Shown piece by piece: positions 41,081 through 50,519 of a stretch of DNA of 64,000 bases. How positions within the stretch are numbered: position 1 is the stretch's first letter; each line of letters begins with the position of its first letter. The stretch covers positions 32,512,893 to 32,576,892 of the forward strand of contig OX621251.1 in assembly GCA_951640165.1 (NCBI GenBank), read 5' to 3'. This stretch comes from Pseudoips prasinana. Lineage: Eukaryota; Arthropoda; Insecta; Lepidoptera; Nolidae. The notes beneath the pieces are model-generated. The model did not search any database. It saw only the letters and a list, made by a program, of their open reading frames with translations, and was not told the DNA's origin. The translations under genes and the position numbers were made by a program.

Positions 41081-41481
41081 TTAAAAACATGAATTTAAAT
41101 TCCTTATTATAATAGGATACCTATGACCTTCGATAAATGGTATTGACAGTTCCACTTTTTATCGACGAGACGGGCCGGTTGCCGTGGTTGGTAGATAGTT
41201 GCCGTTCATGCTGCAGGCCGTGGGTTCGATTTCCACTCAGGATTGAAATTTTTGTGCATGAATATGTCTTTTAGGCTAGATTATGCTCCCGGTTCAATCC
41301 TATACCAACGAAACGAATTTAAATATCAATGCATTTTTTTTAAGCATAGTCCTTATGATAGGGATATATGTCCTTCATCATCATCATCGTCATAGCAGCT
41401 GAAAGACGCCCACTGCTCGATAAAGTCCTATCCCAAAGATCTCAACAATTGCTGGTCTTGCGCTATCCGCATCCAGCATAT
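41081..41481. repeat. Left arm of a permuted inverted duplication
   Basis: Block 1 (41,081-41,272) is a unique ~85-bp flank plus a SINE D head (ggttgccgtggttggtagat, ggccgtgggttcgatttcca). Block 2 (41,279-41,481) is a unique ~100-bp stretch plus the start of a minus-strand family A end. Both recur inverted at 42,153-42,349 and 42,412-42,604. Confidence 0.85.
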
Positions 41482-41622
41482 CATCGGTCCATCTTGTAGG
41501 AGGCCTGCCCACGCTGTGTCTTCCGGTTCCTGGTCACCACTCGAGAACCTGAACCCCAGCGGCTGTCAACTCTACGAGCTATGTGCCCTGCCCACTACCA
41601 CTTCAGCTTGGCATGTGACCTT
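41370..41622 (-). mobile_element. RTE-type 3' end, family A copy 9
   Basis: (GAT)n tail at 41,374-41,391, then cactgctcgataaagtccta, tgtgtcttccggttcctggt and agctatgtgccctgcccact. Its terminal part lies in the duplicated block. Confidence 0.7.
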
Positions 41623-41828
41623 GTATGACCTTTAGCTGTGTAATTCTATTTATGTGTGAAATACTGAGTAAAAATAAGTGACAGGTGTCCGAATAAGTGC
41701 GCAGTTTTAGTAGTTTGGCAGTTGTATATATAACCTGTTCTTTTCTAGCGAGCTATATTAGAGTGAGACGTAATGACGAATTAGTTTAGTGGTGTAAACG
41801 ACAGAATCACAAGCAATAATGGGATTAC

Positions 41829-41975
41829 TCACACTAATATTATAAGGGTGAAAGTTTGTGACTGTGTGTGTATATGTTTGTTACTTCTTCAGGTCTAAAT
41901 AGCTGGAGCGATTTTAATAAAATTTGGTATGGAATTAGCTGACATCCTGGATTAACACATAGGGTATAATTTATT
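41829..41975 (+). mobile_element. Helitron 5' part
   Basis: TCACACTAATATTATAAGGG, gtttgttacttcttcaggtc, taaatagctggagcgatttt and acatagggtataattta. The CTAG end is replaced by a SINE D/C fragment. Confidence 0.65.
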
Positions 41976-42125
41976 TTGTTCACACACGGCCATCTGATCC
42001 CAAACTTGTAAATACAAACATAAGTATGTATATCGACGCCTAGTACCCATAGTACAAGCTTTGCTTAGTTTGGGGATAGGATGATCTGTGTGACATTGTC
42101 CCTATATATTATTATTATTATTATA
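41976..42125 (+). mobile_element. Chimeric SINE tail (D fragment then C 3' end)
   Basis: tcacacacggccatctgatc (inverse D) joins cgcctagtacccatagtaca and gcttagtttggggataggat (C 3' body, plus strand). Confidence 0.5.
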
Positions 42126-42604
42126 TATAGATAATACCACCCAGACTCAGGATTAAAAGCAATATTCATGCACAAAAATTTCAATCCTGGGTGGGAATCG
42201 AACCCACGGCCTGCAGCATGAACGGCAACTATCTACCAACCACGGCAACCGGCCCGTCTCGTCGATAAAAAGTGGAACTGTCAATACCATTTATCGAAGG
42301 TCATAGGTATCCTATTATAATAAGGAATTTAAATTCATGTTTTTAAATAGTTATAAAATTATTATTTCTAAACAATTTGATGATGAGCTTGTGAGGGTCG
42401 CTGGAAGTCGTTGGATGCGAATAGCGCAAGACCAGCAATTGTCGAGATCTTTGGGGAGGACTTTATCGAGCAGTGGGCGTCTTTCGGCTGATATGATGAC
42501 GATGATGAAGGTCATATATCCCTATCATAAGGACTATGCTCAAAAGAAATGCAGTGATATTTAAATTCGTTTCGTTGGTATAGGATTGAATCGGGAGCAT
42601 TATG
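42126..42604. repeat. Right arm of the permuted inverted duplication
   Basis: 42,153-42,349 is the inverse of block 1 (a handful of mismatches over about 190 bp). 42,412-42,604 is the inverse of block 2 (about 93%). The order is inv(1)-inv(2), not the inv(2)-inv(1) expected of a simple inverted repeat. 62 bp lie between. Family A here is plus-strand and ends gctgatatgatgacgatgat. Confidence 0.85.
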
Positions 42605-42605
42605 A

Positions 42606-42866
42606 GACGGTCACCGTAGCCTAGTTGGTAGTGCTCCTGCCTACGAAGCTGGTGGTCCTGAGTTCGAATCCCGGTAAGTGCAAATATTTGTGTGATGAGC
42701 ACGAATATTTGTTTCGGAGTCATGGATGTTTTCTATGTATATAAGTATTTATCTATCTATATAAGTATGTATATCGTCGCCTGGTACCCATAGTACAAGC
42801 TTTGCTTAGTTTGGGGCTAGGATGATCTGTGTGACATTGTCCTTATATTTATTATTATTATTTATT
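42606..42866 (+). mobile_element. SINE C copy, intact boxes
   Basis: cggtcaccgtagcctagttg and ggtcctgagttcgaatcccg, then the full C body, ending gacattgtccttata with an ATT tail. Confidence 0.8.
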
Positions 42867-42894
42867 ATCTAGCCTCGGTAAACCTACAGTTCCA

Positions 42895-43535
42895 TTATCA
42901 TCATGTTAGTCAAATGAGGTCTACTGCAAGACAAAGGCCTCTCCAGAAGATTTCCACAATGGAGTTCTGTCCATCATTTGGGGGGATATGGCATAATTGC
43001 TGCGCTTGGCAGACGATTGTAGATCGCAGTATAAGAATCATAGTACAGCTCATAAACTCAGTAGGTATGAAAGCCTGCTACAAAAACCTATTAAAGGGCA
43101 AAGTGTCCAAACTCCGTTAGAGAGATTTATCTAACGCTGGTAGAGAGTTATGGTTGCCGTTCACCAAACATTTTTGGAGAAGACCAATTCAGGAATTAGT
43201 CAGACAATTGGGGTGGGGTTCAGCAGCACTTGTTTGCTGACTACTAAAGGCCGGCAACGCATGCGCGATTCCTCTGGTGTTGCGAGTGTCCATGGGCGGT
43301 GGTGATCACTTACCATCAGGTGACCCACTTGCACGTTTGTCGCCCGCAGATATAATAATAATAATGTAATGGCTTATTGTCAATTTAATGTAATTTATAC
43401 GATTGGAAATCGCAGTATGATGGTACACAGAGAGACGCTGCTGCCCATTCTCTGATAGATATTCCCTCGGGATGACTTCTGCACCCCCCCACGGGACGAG
43501 ATGGGGTGGCGATATTCTATGCCGTCAGCAAGATA
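42895..43535 (-). mobile_element. RTE-related 3' end, family B copy 7, split by family E
   Basis: 42,895-43,045 holds gacaaaggcctctccagaag, ggggatatggcataattgct and the cagtat region. 43,405-43,535 resumes with atcgcagtatgatggtacac, ccctcgggatgacttctgca and acgggacgagatggggtggc. cgcagtat is present on both sides. Confidence 0.65.
43090..43372 (+). mobile_element. Family E retroposon inside family B
   Basis: ttcagcagcacttgtttgct, aaggccggcaacgcatgcgc, gtgatcacttaccatcaggt, ttgcacgtttgtcgcccgca, then an (ATA)n end. The 5' boundary is approximate. Confidence 0.7.
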
Positions 43536-43554
43536 TAAGCTATAGTTCTATAAC

Positions 43555-43813
43555 TACGGTCACCGTAGCCTAGTTGGTAGTGTCCCTGCCTACGAAGCTG
43601 GTGGTCCTGGGTTCGAATCCCGGTGAGTGCAAATATTTGTGTGATGAGCACGAATATCTGTTTCTGAGTCATGGATATTTTCTATGTATATAAGTATTTA
43701 TCTATCCATATAAGTATGTATATCGTCAATGGTACCCATAGTACAAGCTTTGCTTAATTTAGGGCTAGGATGATCTGTGTGACACTGTCCCGAGATATTA
43801 TTATTATTATTAA
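43555..43813 (+). mobile_element. SINE C copy
   Basis: acggtcaccgtagcctagtt, gggttcgaatcccggtgagt and the full body, with a deletion near tatcgtcaatggtaccc. Confidence 0.8.
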
Positions 43814-44594
43814 CTACAACTTATATTTTTACGTTAGCAAAAGTGCAACCTAAAAATATTGTTAGCAATAGAACTGTACGGAGAAAAATAAACACACGTT
43901 AGGAGTTGTCGACTATTGTAATATAAATAAGTAAAAGTTCGCAGTTTTAGTTGTTTAGCAATACTATGTACCCTGTTCTCTTCATATGAGATACATTAGG
44001 AAGAGAGAGATGTTATAATATATCAGTCTAGTGGTGTAAACATTGAACGGCCAGCAGTATCTTACGTTAAATATTTCATGAAAATGTCCAAAAATGATGC
44101 ATTTACATTGAAATTGTTCATACATTACACATCGGTCTTGCCTAATCCACCTACTTAATACTCAACCGAAGTAAATGTTCCATATTATACAACGGTTAAA
44201 TTGAAAACCCTGAATTTTGTAACATTTTTGCTCAAGACATGTAAATATAAAGGAAATATTTCCCAATACGGTTACAAAAATAAAAAAAATATGTATACAT
44301 ATTTGCATCTGAATGATGGAGTAAGAAAATATTGAACAAAACATTTATTCTTTAAATATCGTGTCGAAACTGTTAAGATGTGTATTGCTTACCAAATGAA
44401 AGTACTAGTGGTGGTTTATTTGTTGGTCTGAGATAAACTCCTAAACTTTATATGCTGCCACATTCTGTGTCAAAACAATATTGTTTTGTTTAACTTTGTT
44501 TTGCAGTTCCAAAGTTTACTACGCAGATGTTAAGCCATAAGCTGATTAAACAATTGATTTTTATTAAAGGTCATTTTTGCCTTACAAATTTCAT
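43814..44594. other. No gene seen
   Basis: AT-rich. A splice-acceptor-like tttgttttgcag near 44,505 precedes only about ten open codons, so no exon is called. Confidence 0.4.
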
Positions 44595-44832
44595 TGTCGT
44601 CATGTCAGCTAAAGTACGTCTACTGCTGGACAAAAGCCTCCCCAAAGCCCCAAAGAATGGGGGGAAATGCCATAATCGCCATGTTTGGTAGACGGGTTGG
44701 CGATCGTAGTTTGATGGTCATAGTTCACAGAAAAACGCTGCCCGTTTTCTGGTAGGTATTCCCCCGGTCGATTTCTACGCCCCCCGCGGGATGATATCGG
44801 GTGATGATATTTTATGCCATCACCATACAGCA
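44595..44832 (-). mobile_element. RTE-related 3' end, family B copy 8
   Basis: gctggacaaaagcctcccca, aatgccataatcgccatgtt, ggttggcgatcgtagtttga and cgggatgatatcgggtgatg. Confidence 0.7.
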
Positions 44833-45192
44833 TAAAAATTTAAGTCCATTATTTTTTACGAATAGTTGTTCAAAACAACGCAGTCAGGAAAATCATCCAA
44901 CTTATAGTCGGAAATTACTCTAATAGGTTAACAATATATATAGTCATAATTGCATCATTGCTGAATATAGATACAATATTTGATACATTGAAAGCTTTAA
45001 ATGAATGTTATGTTCTCTATGGTCTGCCATAATGGCACGCACCAATTATTATGGCCACAATTTATGAACTAAATTAATTATCCATTCTTTTTGTTATTAC
45101 ATAAATACACCATTTAATTTTGTACCCACTTTATACTTAATTCTTAGCATTCCATGGATTCTGTTCTGTGACTGGCTGTAATATATGGATAA

Positions 45193-45327
45193 CTAGATGT
45201 GCCACTCGAAACTCTAAAATTATAGCCAGGGTGTCAGCTAACTCTATATCAAATTTTATTAAAATAGCTCCAGCCGATTAGACGTTAAGTACACAAACTC
45301 ACACAATCACAAACTTTCGCCTATAGA
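45193..45327 (-). mobile_element. Helitron, first of a tandem pair
   Basis: CTAG at 45,193-45,196; gccagggtgtcagctaactc, aaaatagctccagccgatta, acaatcacaaactttcgcct and TC (plus-strand GA) at 45,326-45,327. The 3' hairpin region is shortened. Confidence 0.65.
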
Positions 45328-45330
45328 ATA

Positions 45331-45505
45331 CTAGCTGTGCCCCGCGGTTTTGCCCACGTTAAACTTTGTAAATTGGCCTATGTATTCGGATATAAGCTAT
45401 ATTAGTACAAAGTTTCATCAAAATCCGTCCAGTAGTTTTTGCGTGAAGGGATAACAAACATACAAACTCACACACTCACAAACTTTCACCTTAATATTAA
45501 TGTGA
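45331..45505 (-). mobile_element. Complete short Helitron, second of the pair
   Basis: Plus strand: A-CTAGCTGTGCCCCGCGG...aaactttcaccttaatattaatgtGA-T. The hairpin region is cgtgggcaaaaccgcgggg on the minus strand. The A^T target is preserved. Confidence 0.8.
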
Positions 45506-45628
45506 TTAATTGGTCAGTGCTTCAAATTGGCACTGACTCTCATGTTTTAGAATAGACATTAATCGTTTCCTGCGTCTTTACTGAATCGTATGATTCCTTC
45601 TGCGACATTCGGATGACTAATCCTTGAA

Positions 45629-45823
45629 ATGTTGCGTTTTATATTTACCAGGACGGTTAATCCTGCTTTATTGCGTCCAATAACAATTGTACAAGGATTA
45701 AAACAAAATTACGATGACATTGCCAATATTTCGGATAAATATTTAGACGGCACGTTGGGGGCAATGACCTCCCATCTACACAGGAGCACGTGCCTTTGTA
45801 TTTCGATTTCATTACCTGAATAG
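45629..45823 (+). CDS. Hypothetical 64-codon ORF
   Basis: A start-to-stop frame in a stretch with no recognised repeat. The middle reads protein-like (RPITIVQGLKQNYDDIANIS) with no low-complexity bias. No domain, no homologous copy here. A pyrimidine-poor ccag precedes the second codon cluster (tttaccag|gacgg), so it could equally be an exon piece. Chance frames of this length are common here, hence low confidence. Confidence 0.2.
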   Translation: MLRFIFTRTVNPALLRPITIVQGLKQNYDDIANISDKYLDGTLGAMTSHLHRSTCLCISISLPE

Positions 45824-45944
45824 CTCAACTATTTGAGTGGCCCTTAAATCATTGTACTAGGTCTGGGTGTACTTTGAATGTTTCCTCTTTGATATTCTAT
45901 TAAAATTATAAATGCGAAAGTTTGTGAGTATGGATGACTGATGA

Positions 45945-46050
45945 TGGTTCATTTATAGATTTTTATAACTGTATCACATAAGCAGAAGGTTCACTTTCAA
46001 TTGGGAATATTTCACAGATTGGGGTAGCTTGATGTGCTGGCGTCCGTACT
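45945..46050. mobile_element. MITE family T, right half
   Basis: gcagaaggttcactttcaat, cacagattggggtagcttga and tgtgctggcgtccgta match the right arm and centre of family T. The left arm is gone. Confidence 0.65.
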
Positions 46051-46051
46051 A

Positions 46052-46142
46052 TTGGGGTCACACAAATGTTGTTCTAGGAATCGAAACCGGGACACGGAGT
46101 AACGAGGCGACCGTCTTAACCGATGCGCCACACGTGCAGTCA
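46052..46142 (-). mobile_element. SINE F head
   Basis: ctaggaatcgaaaccgggac, ggcgaccgtcttaaccgatg and cgccacacgtgcag, the inverse of the F head. Both boxes are nearly intact. Confidence 0.7.
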
Positions 46143-46194
46143 AAAGTAATTGAGTTAAAATTTATAGGTAAGTATACCTTATTTCACATCAATA

Positions 46195-46275
46195 TAAGAC
46201 TGGCAATTGTGGTGGGGGAGGCCTGCGTCCAGCAGTGGACGTCTTTCGGCTGATATTATGATGATGATGAAATTA
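46195..46275 (+). mobile_element. Family A terminal end (very short)
   Basis: agactggcaattgtggtggg, ggaggcctgcgtccagcagt and tcggctgatattatgatgat. Confidence 0.65.
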
Positions 46276-46587
46276 AGAAGTTAAACAAATTATTTTTAAA
46301 TAGTTTAGCACAAATATAAGTGTTATTCGTGATTTATCTCAGCTGCGCATGGATAGATAGATGATAAAAAACCAATTAGTATTTTGCACAAAAACTGTTA
46401 TTGTGGTGTCACAATAACAGTTTTTTTTTATTTATTTGTATTATATCTGCGCTTGAACAGGCTACCGATAGGCTGACATAGCTTCGCTAAGAATTACATT
46501 CGAAATAAATTTATTGGCTTTCGCAAGCATACAATAATAGCATTACTGTACAATATACATTATTAATTAATACATATTCTAATCATT

Positions 46588-47030
46588 ATGATAATATCAG
46601 CCAAAAGACGTCCACTGCTGGACAAAGGCCTCCCCCAAAGATCTCCACAATTGCCGGTCTTGCGCTATTATTCGCATCCAGCAGCTTCCAGCCACCCGCA
46701 CAAGATCATCGGTCCATCTTGTAGGGGGCCTGCCCACGCTGCGTCTTCCGGTTCGTGGTCGCCACTCAAGAACCTTTCTGCCCCAACGGCCATCGGTTCT
46801 GCGAGCTATGTGCCCCGCCCACTGCCACTTCAGTTTTGCAATTCTTCGGACTATGTCGGTGACTTTGGTTCGCCTGCGGATTTCGACATTTCTTATTCGA
46901 TCCCGCAGGGAAACTCCGAGCATAGCTCTCTCCATTGCTCTTTGGGTGACCTTGAGCCTTCTAATAAGGCCCATAGTGAGCGACCACGTTTCTGTTCCGT
47001 ATGTCATCACTGGCAACACACACTGGTCGG
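46588..47030 (-). pseudogene. RTE-type retrotransposon ORF2 C-terminus and 3' end, best family A copy
   Basis: A 140-codon minus-strand frame (47,019-46,597), open to its own stop, begins YGTETWSLT and continues RAMLGVSLRDRIRN, IAKLKWQWAGHIARRTDGRW, GRKVLEWRPRTGRRSVGRPP and TRWTDDLVRV, ending just before a short cattatgat tail. YG.E.W.L followed by this basic C-terminal segment is typical of RTE-clade endonuclease/reverse transcriptases in Lepidoptera. The catalytic domains are absent, so this is a 5'-truncated copy and not an active element. It provides the reference for all other family A relics. Confidence 0.8.
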
Positions 47031-47356
47031 TATTCTAATACAACTACATATTTTACAGTGGGTTTATAACGAAAGTTTACATGAATATCGGTATATTTAA
47101 TTACTATAAAATTTAGAATATATTTGATTAATACAGATGTATTATAACTTAATACCTAAAGCGTTAAATTAAAGGTGTATTGGTGATGTTCCCAGAACAC
47201 TGGCAGCATTACCTGGTGGTCCACTCTATAGGCAATACTTATTTGTTGGGCAAAATATAAGCCAGCACTTTGGGAACGTGTCGCCTCAACATTGGTTTAT
47301 TGGTTAAATGTTTTAATCTGTTATAGTTTTTTTTCATATCCTAGTTGCATAGGTTA

Positions 47357-47505
47357 TCCTTCTAATATTATAAAGGCGAAAGTTTGTAAGAATAAATGGA
47401 AGTGTGTTACCCTTTCACGTAAAACTTCAAAATGGATTTTAATGAAACTTTACAATAATATAGCTTATACGTCAGAATAACACATAGGCTACAATTAATA
47501 AAGAT
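47357..47505 (+). mobile_element. Helitron 5' part
   Basis: A-TCCTTCTAATATTATAAAGG, cacgtaaaacttcaaaatgg, gaaactttacaataatatag, acataggctacaattaataa. No CTAG end. Confidence 0.6.
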
Positions 47506-47613
47506 TTTGTGTGAATTGTCCAAAATATGAAGATAAATGTCAAGTAAGTAGGAAAAAATCTACCATCTGTGAGATATTCTGGCCTGCACTGCCAAAACCG
47601 CTACGGGTATACA

Positions 47614-47705
47614 TCCTACTAATATTATAAATGCGAAAATTTGTGAGTATAGATCTATGTTTGATTTTACGCCAAAACTACTTTAACGCGGCTGAAACCG
47701 CGGGT
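47614..47705 (+). mobile_element. Helitron with internal deletion
   Basis: A-TCCTACTAATATTATAAATG through acgccaaaactactttaacg, then cggctgaaaccgcggg. The hairpin is present but the CTAG is lost; the middle is deleted. Confidence 0.6.
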
Positions 47706-48129
47706 ATTATTATAATTATCGTGGGATTTTATTTGACATAAAGTATAGCCCGTGTTACTTGCTGATAAATATAACTTCCTAATAGTGTAATGTTTTTATT
47801 TTTAAATAAATCAACAGTTCTTAAGTTAATCCATTATAAACAAACATACAGAAAATCCAATATTTTCTATTTAAAATATTAGTTCAGATAAACAAACCAA
47901 TAATCTATTCTCAATGACGTTTAGATGTTGTTATTCTATGTATTAGAATTTATGGCGAAGGGGAGGCGTCGGTGGTATGTGGTTAAAACGTAGTAGGTAC
48001 AGATATATAACTATTGACTCACGTGGTAAATAAATTATTCTATGACTTATATTTTTATTACCTTGTTTAAAATTAGTTAGATTATTCATTGCTGACGATT
48101 CCTGAGATACTGAATCGTCAGCAACTAAT

Positions 48130-48893
48130 CATCATCATCACCCTGATAACGTCCACTACTGGAAATAGGCCTCCAAAAAGTTTCTATAATATTCTCACTG
48201 GATGACAACGGTTCTGTGCGTAAGTAAAATACATGACATTTAAAAAAAATCGTAAACTGAAAGCAAAAGAAGACGAAAAAAGCAAGCCCGGAGTTTCTTT
48301 GTGGCTTTCTTCTCCGGGTCGTCCACCTAGGTAGCTAGAGAAAGCCGCAGGCTAGCTAGGGTAGGTTCCTCAGCGGCGAGGATGGCTTTGGCTCATTAAC
48401 GCGTGATCGGTGATCCCGTGCATGTGATCAAGTCTTCCATTCTTTAATTTTAATATAGTAGAACTGAATTTCAAAATAATAGATTAGTAAATTGTTATTT
48501 ATTTAAGGATTTCAGAAAATATATGCGACAAAACAAACCGCACGGACTGACTAATAATTTTTTTTTGTAACTTTTTACTATCCACAATGTTTATGTACTG
48601 CATTGTAACCTTGACAAGTAGGTACAAGTGTATGTTAATACCCAAGTGCTGAATAAATTTTATTTTATTTTATTTTATTTTATTTTATTTCTTTTCATTT
48701 CATATTGCCATTTGGAGGTGTTTGCCTTATTCACCGCGCTTGGTATGCGAGTTGGTGACCGCAGTTAGGTGGTAGCTACTACACAGGTGACTCTGCCTGA
48801 CTGCCTGGTGTATCACTTAGTTGCCTTTTACGACACCCACGGAATAGTATGAGGTGGCTATGTTATTCTTTCTAGGTCAGAAACCACACGCGA
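48130..48893 (-). mobile_element. RTE-related 3' end (B-like), split by LINE family P
   Basis: 48,130-48,225 (tcatcatcatcaccctgata, gtccactactggaaataggc) and 48,713-48,893 (attcaccgcgcttggtatgc, gagttggtgaccgcagttag, cttttacgacacccacggaa) fit one diverged element in inverse. The interval is family P. Confidence 0.55.
48240..48712 (+). mobile_element. LINE 3' end, family P copy 2, with (ATTTT)n tail
   Basis: gcaagcccggagtttctttg upstream, then the shared block with 340-545, and a clean (TTTTA)n tail at about 48,655-48,700. Inserted into the B-like element. Confidence 0.6.
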
Positions 48894-48935
48894 CCAACGG
48901 ATAATCTGACTAATATATTCACCACTAAACTAATT

Positions 48936-48989
48936 AATGAGATTACATTTGTTTTTGTTTTAGCTGACAAAAACAAATGTAACCTCATT
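48936..48989. repeat. 23-bp near-perfect inverted repeat
   Basis: Arms 48,936-48,958 and 48,967-48,989 match at 22 of 23, spacer 8. Confidence 0.85.
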
Positions 48990-49028
48990 GATTAAAATGA
49001 CAGGGCATACATTTCTATATATATATAT

Positions 49029-49108
49029 GCTCTGGCGCTCCGGACAATTGTAGTTTGACAGTTCCCTGTCGAACTACAAAAAGCAGCTTATCTGGAGCGC
49101 CTCTCAGT
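49029..49108. repeat. Small palindromic element next to (TA)n
   Basis: ggcgctccgga and its near-inverse tctggagcgcc flank an inner hairpin tgtagtttgacag-ttcc-ctgtcgaactaca. About 80 bp; possibly a tiny MITE in a TA tract. Confidence 0.5.
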
Positions 49109-49221
49109 ATTACGTGGCAAAATAAAAGTAAGTAATAAAAGAACTAAAGATATGCGCTTAGTATAGGGCTGAGTGATAATAGAATACTATATCTTTGCCA
49201 ATTACAAGTTGCTTGCTTATC

Positions 49222-49442
49222 GTGTGGGTAGTGGTAACCCTACTGTCAGAGTTGCTCAAGCCGCCCAGTACGCCTCTGACATGGCTTAACGACTGTTGTC
49301 TAATGGCTACAACTGGGACCGACAGCTTGACGTGCCCTCCGAAGCACGGAGACGCTCAGAAATTAAACCACTTTGGCGGTCACCCATCTATGGACTGACC
49401 GCGAGCCTAGTTGCTTAACCTCGCCGAACGCTTACGGCTTTT
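49222..49442 (-). mobile_element. 5S-like SINE, family G, best copy
   Basis: On the minus strand: gaggttaagcaactaggctc, gcggtcagtccatagatggg, tgaccgccaaagtggtttaa, then gcacgtcaagctgtcggtcc, agacaacagtcgttaagcca and ggcggcttgagcaactctga. All three 5S promoter elements are in register with no insertion. Confidence 0.8.
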
Positions 49443-49489
49443 ACGCCAATTACAAGTATATGTTCATATCCTCTAGCGCCACGTTTTTT

Positions 49490-49555
49490 TAAAGCCACCG
49501 CTCCCAGTATGGAAATTAATCCCTGTGTCGCGGGGTACCTTACAAACACAAAGTA
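49490..49555 (-). mobile_element. SINE F tail fragment
   Basis: gtatggaaattaatccctgt and gtcgcggggtaccttacaaa. Confidence 0.5.
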
Positions 49556-49601
49556 CATGATGAGCCTGTTGGCGTGGTAGGAGAATGCTTGCTTTTCACG
49601 C

Positions 49602-49669
49602 CGAAGGTCGGGGCTTCGATTCCCACCCAGAACATCTGTTCTGGGTGGGAATCAAACCCCCGACCTTCG
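49602..49669. repeat. 33-bp inverted duplication, 2-base spacer
   Basis: Arms 49,602-49,634 and 49,637-49,669 match at 31 of 33, spacer tc. Other D copies have only one orientation here. Confidence 0.9.
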
Positions 49670-49755
49670 ACTTCAGTTTCGGCTTTCGGTTAGATATTTG
49701 TGTGCACGAACATGGCTGTTTGTAAGTAGTAGTAGTAGTAAGAGTCTGGGTGTAA

Positions 49756-49948
49756 TCACACTATCACACTAATATTATAAAGGCGAAAGGTTGTGACTGT
49801 GTGAGTGTGTATGTTTGTTACTTCTTCACGTCTAAACGGCTGTAGCGATCTTAATAAAATTTGTTATGGAAATAGCTGACACCCTGAATTAACACATAGG
49901 CTACAATTTATAAAGTTTAACGCGGGTAAAACAACGTGGCCCAGCTAG
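49756..49948 (+). mobile_element. Complete short Helitron inside SINE D
   Basis: 193 bp: TCACACTATCACACTAATAT start, ccagCTAG end at 49,945-49,948. Removing it restores the SINE sequence gtgtaa|ttatctat exactly, with insertion between A and T and no target duplication, which is diagnostic of Helitrons. Confidence 0.9.
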
Positions 49949-50134
49949 TTATCTATATAAGTATGTATTTACACAAGAAAAGTAGTATATCAGTTATCTG
50001 GTTTCCATAGTACAAGCTCTGCTTAGTTTGGGATCAGATGGTCGTGTGTGAATAATGTTACAGGATATTCTTAAACTCAGAACGTCCCGGGTTTGATTCC
50101 CGATAAATATTTGTATCACCCATAAATAGTTATA

Positions 50135-50248
50135 TATGGTTGACACAAATAGTTGTTTAAAGGTGACACAAATAGTTATAGCACGGGAATCGAACACGAT
50201 ACACGAAGTGGCAAAGCTGCCTTAACCGCTGCACCTCACGTTTTCGTT
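50135..50248 (-). mobile_element. SINE F head
   Basis: cacgggaatcgaacacgata (inverse B box), gccttaaccgctgcacctca (inverse A box). tgacacaaatagttgtttaa and ggtgacacaaatagttatag are a short tandem duplication. Confidence 0.65.
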
Positions 50249-50519
50249 AATATCAAAGAGGTAACTGTAATCAAAACATGTGACAAATCTCAGCTGAACG
50301 CACCATTTTCTACCTCACCCATTTGCGTCGTATATTCCCGAAATAGCCCCGTTTTGCTTGTTGGTTCCTTTTAACCCTTTTTGCTACGAAACGGTAATGC
50401 GTGAGTAATCCCCAGTACGGACCAAACTGACCGAGTTTAGATTTCATTTGCTAAATTAGCGCAAGCGCTTCGTGGTAAATGGATGCGGGGAACTAAGTTA
50501 TAAGAACGTTGTGTATACA

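Larger units (their letters stand above)
49566..50078 (+). mobile_element. SINE D with fold-back duplication, split by a Helitron
   Basis: Head ttggcgtggtaggagaatgc and gggcttcgattcccacccag. Next to the B box, 49,602-49,669 is an inverted duplication. The body reaches gtctgggtgtaa at 49,755, stops for the Helitron, and resumes ttatctatataagtatgtat at 49,949, running to gtgtgtgaataatgtt. Confidence 0.75.

Noticed and set aside
44480..44580. Exon after tttgttttgcag
   Set aside because: Good acceptor-like sequence but all three frames close within about ten to forty codons without protein-like content.
46588..47100. 170-codon plus-strand ORF
   Set aside because: It is the antisense of the family A RTE C-terminal coding region, whose minus-strand frame has recognisable motifs.
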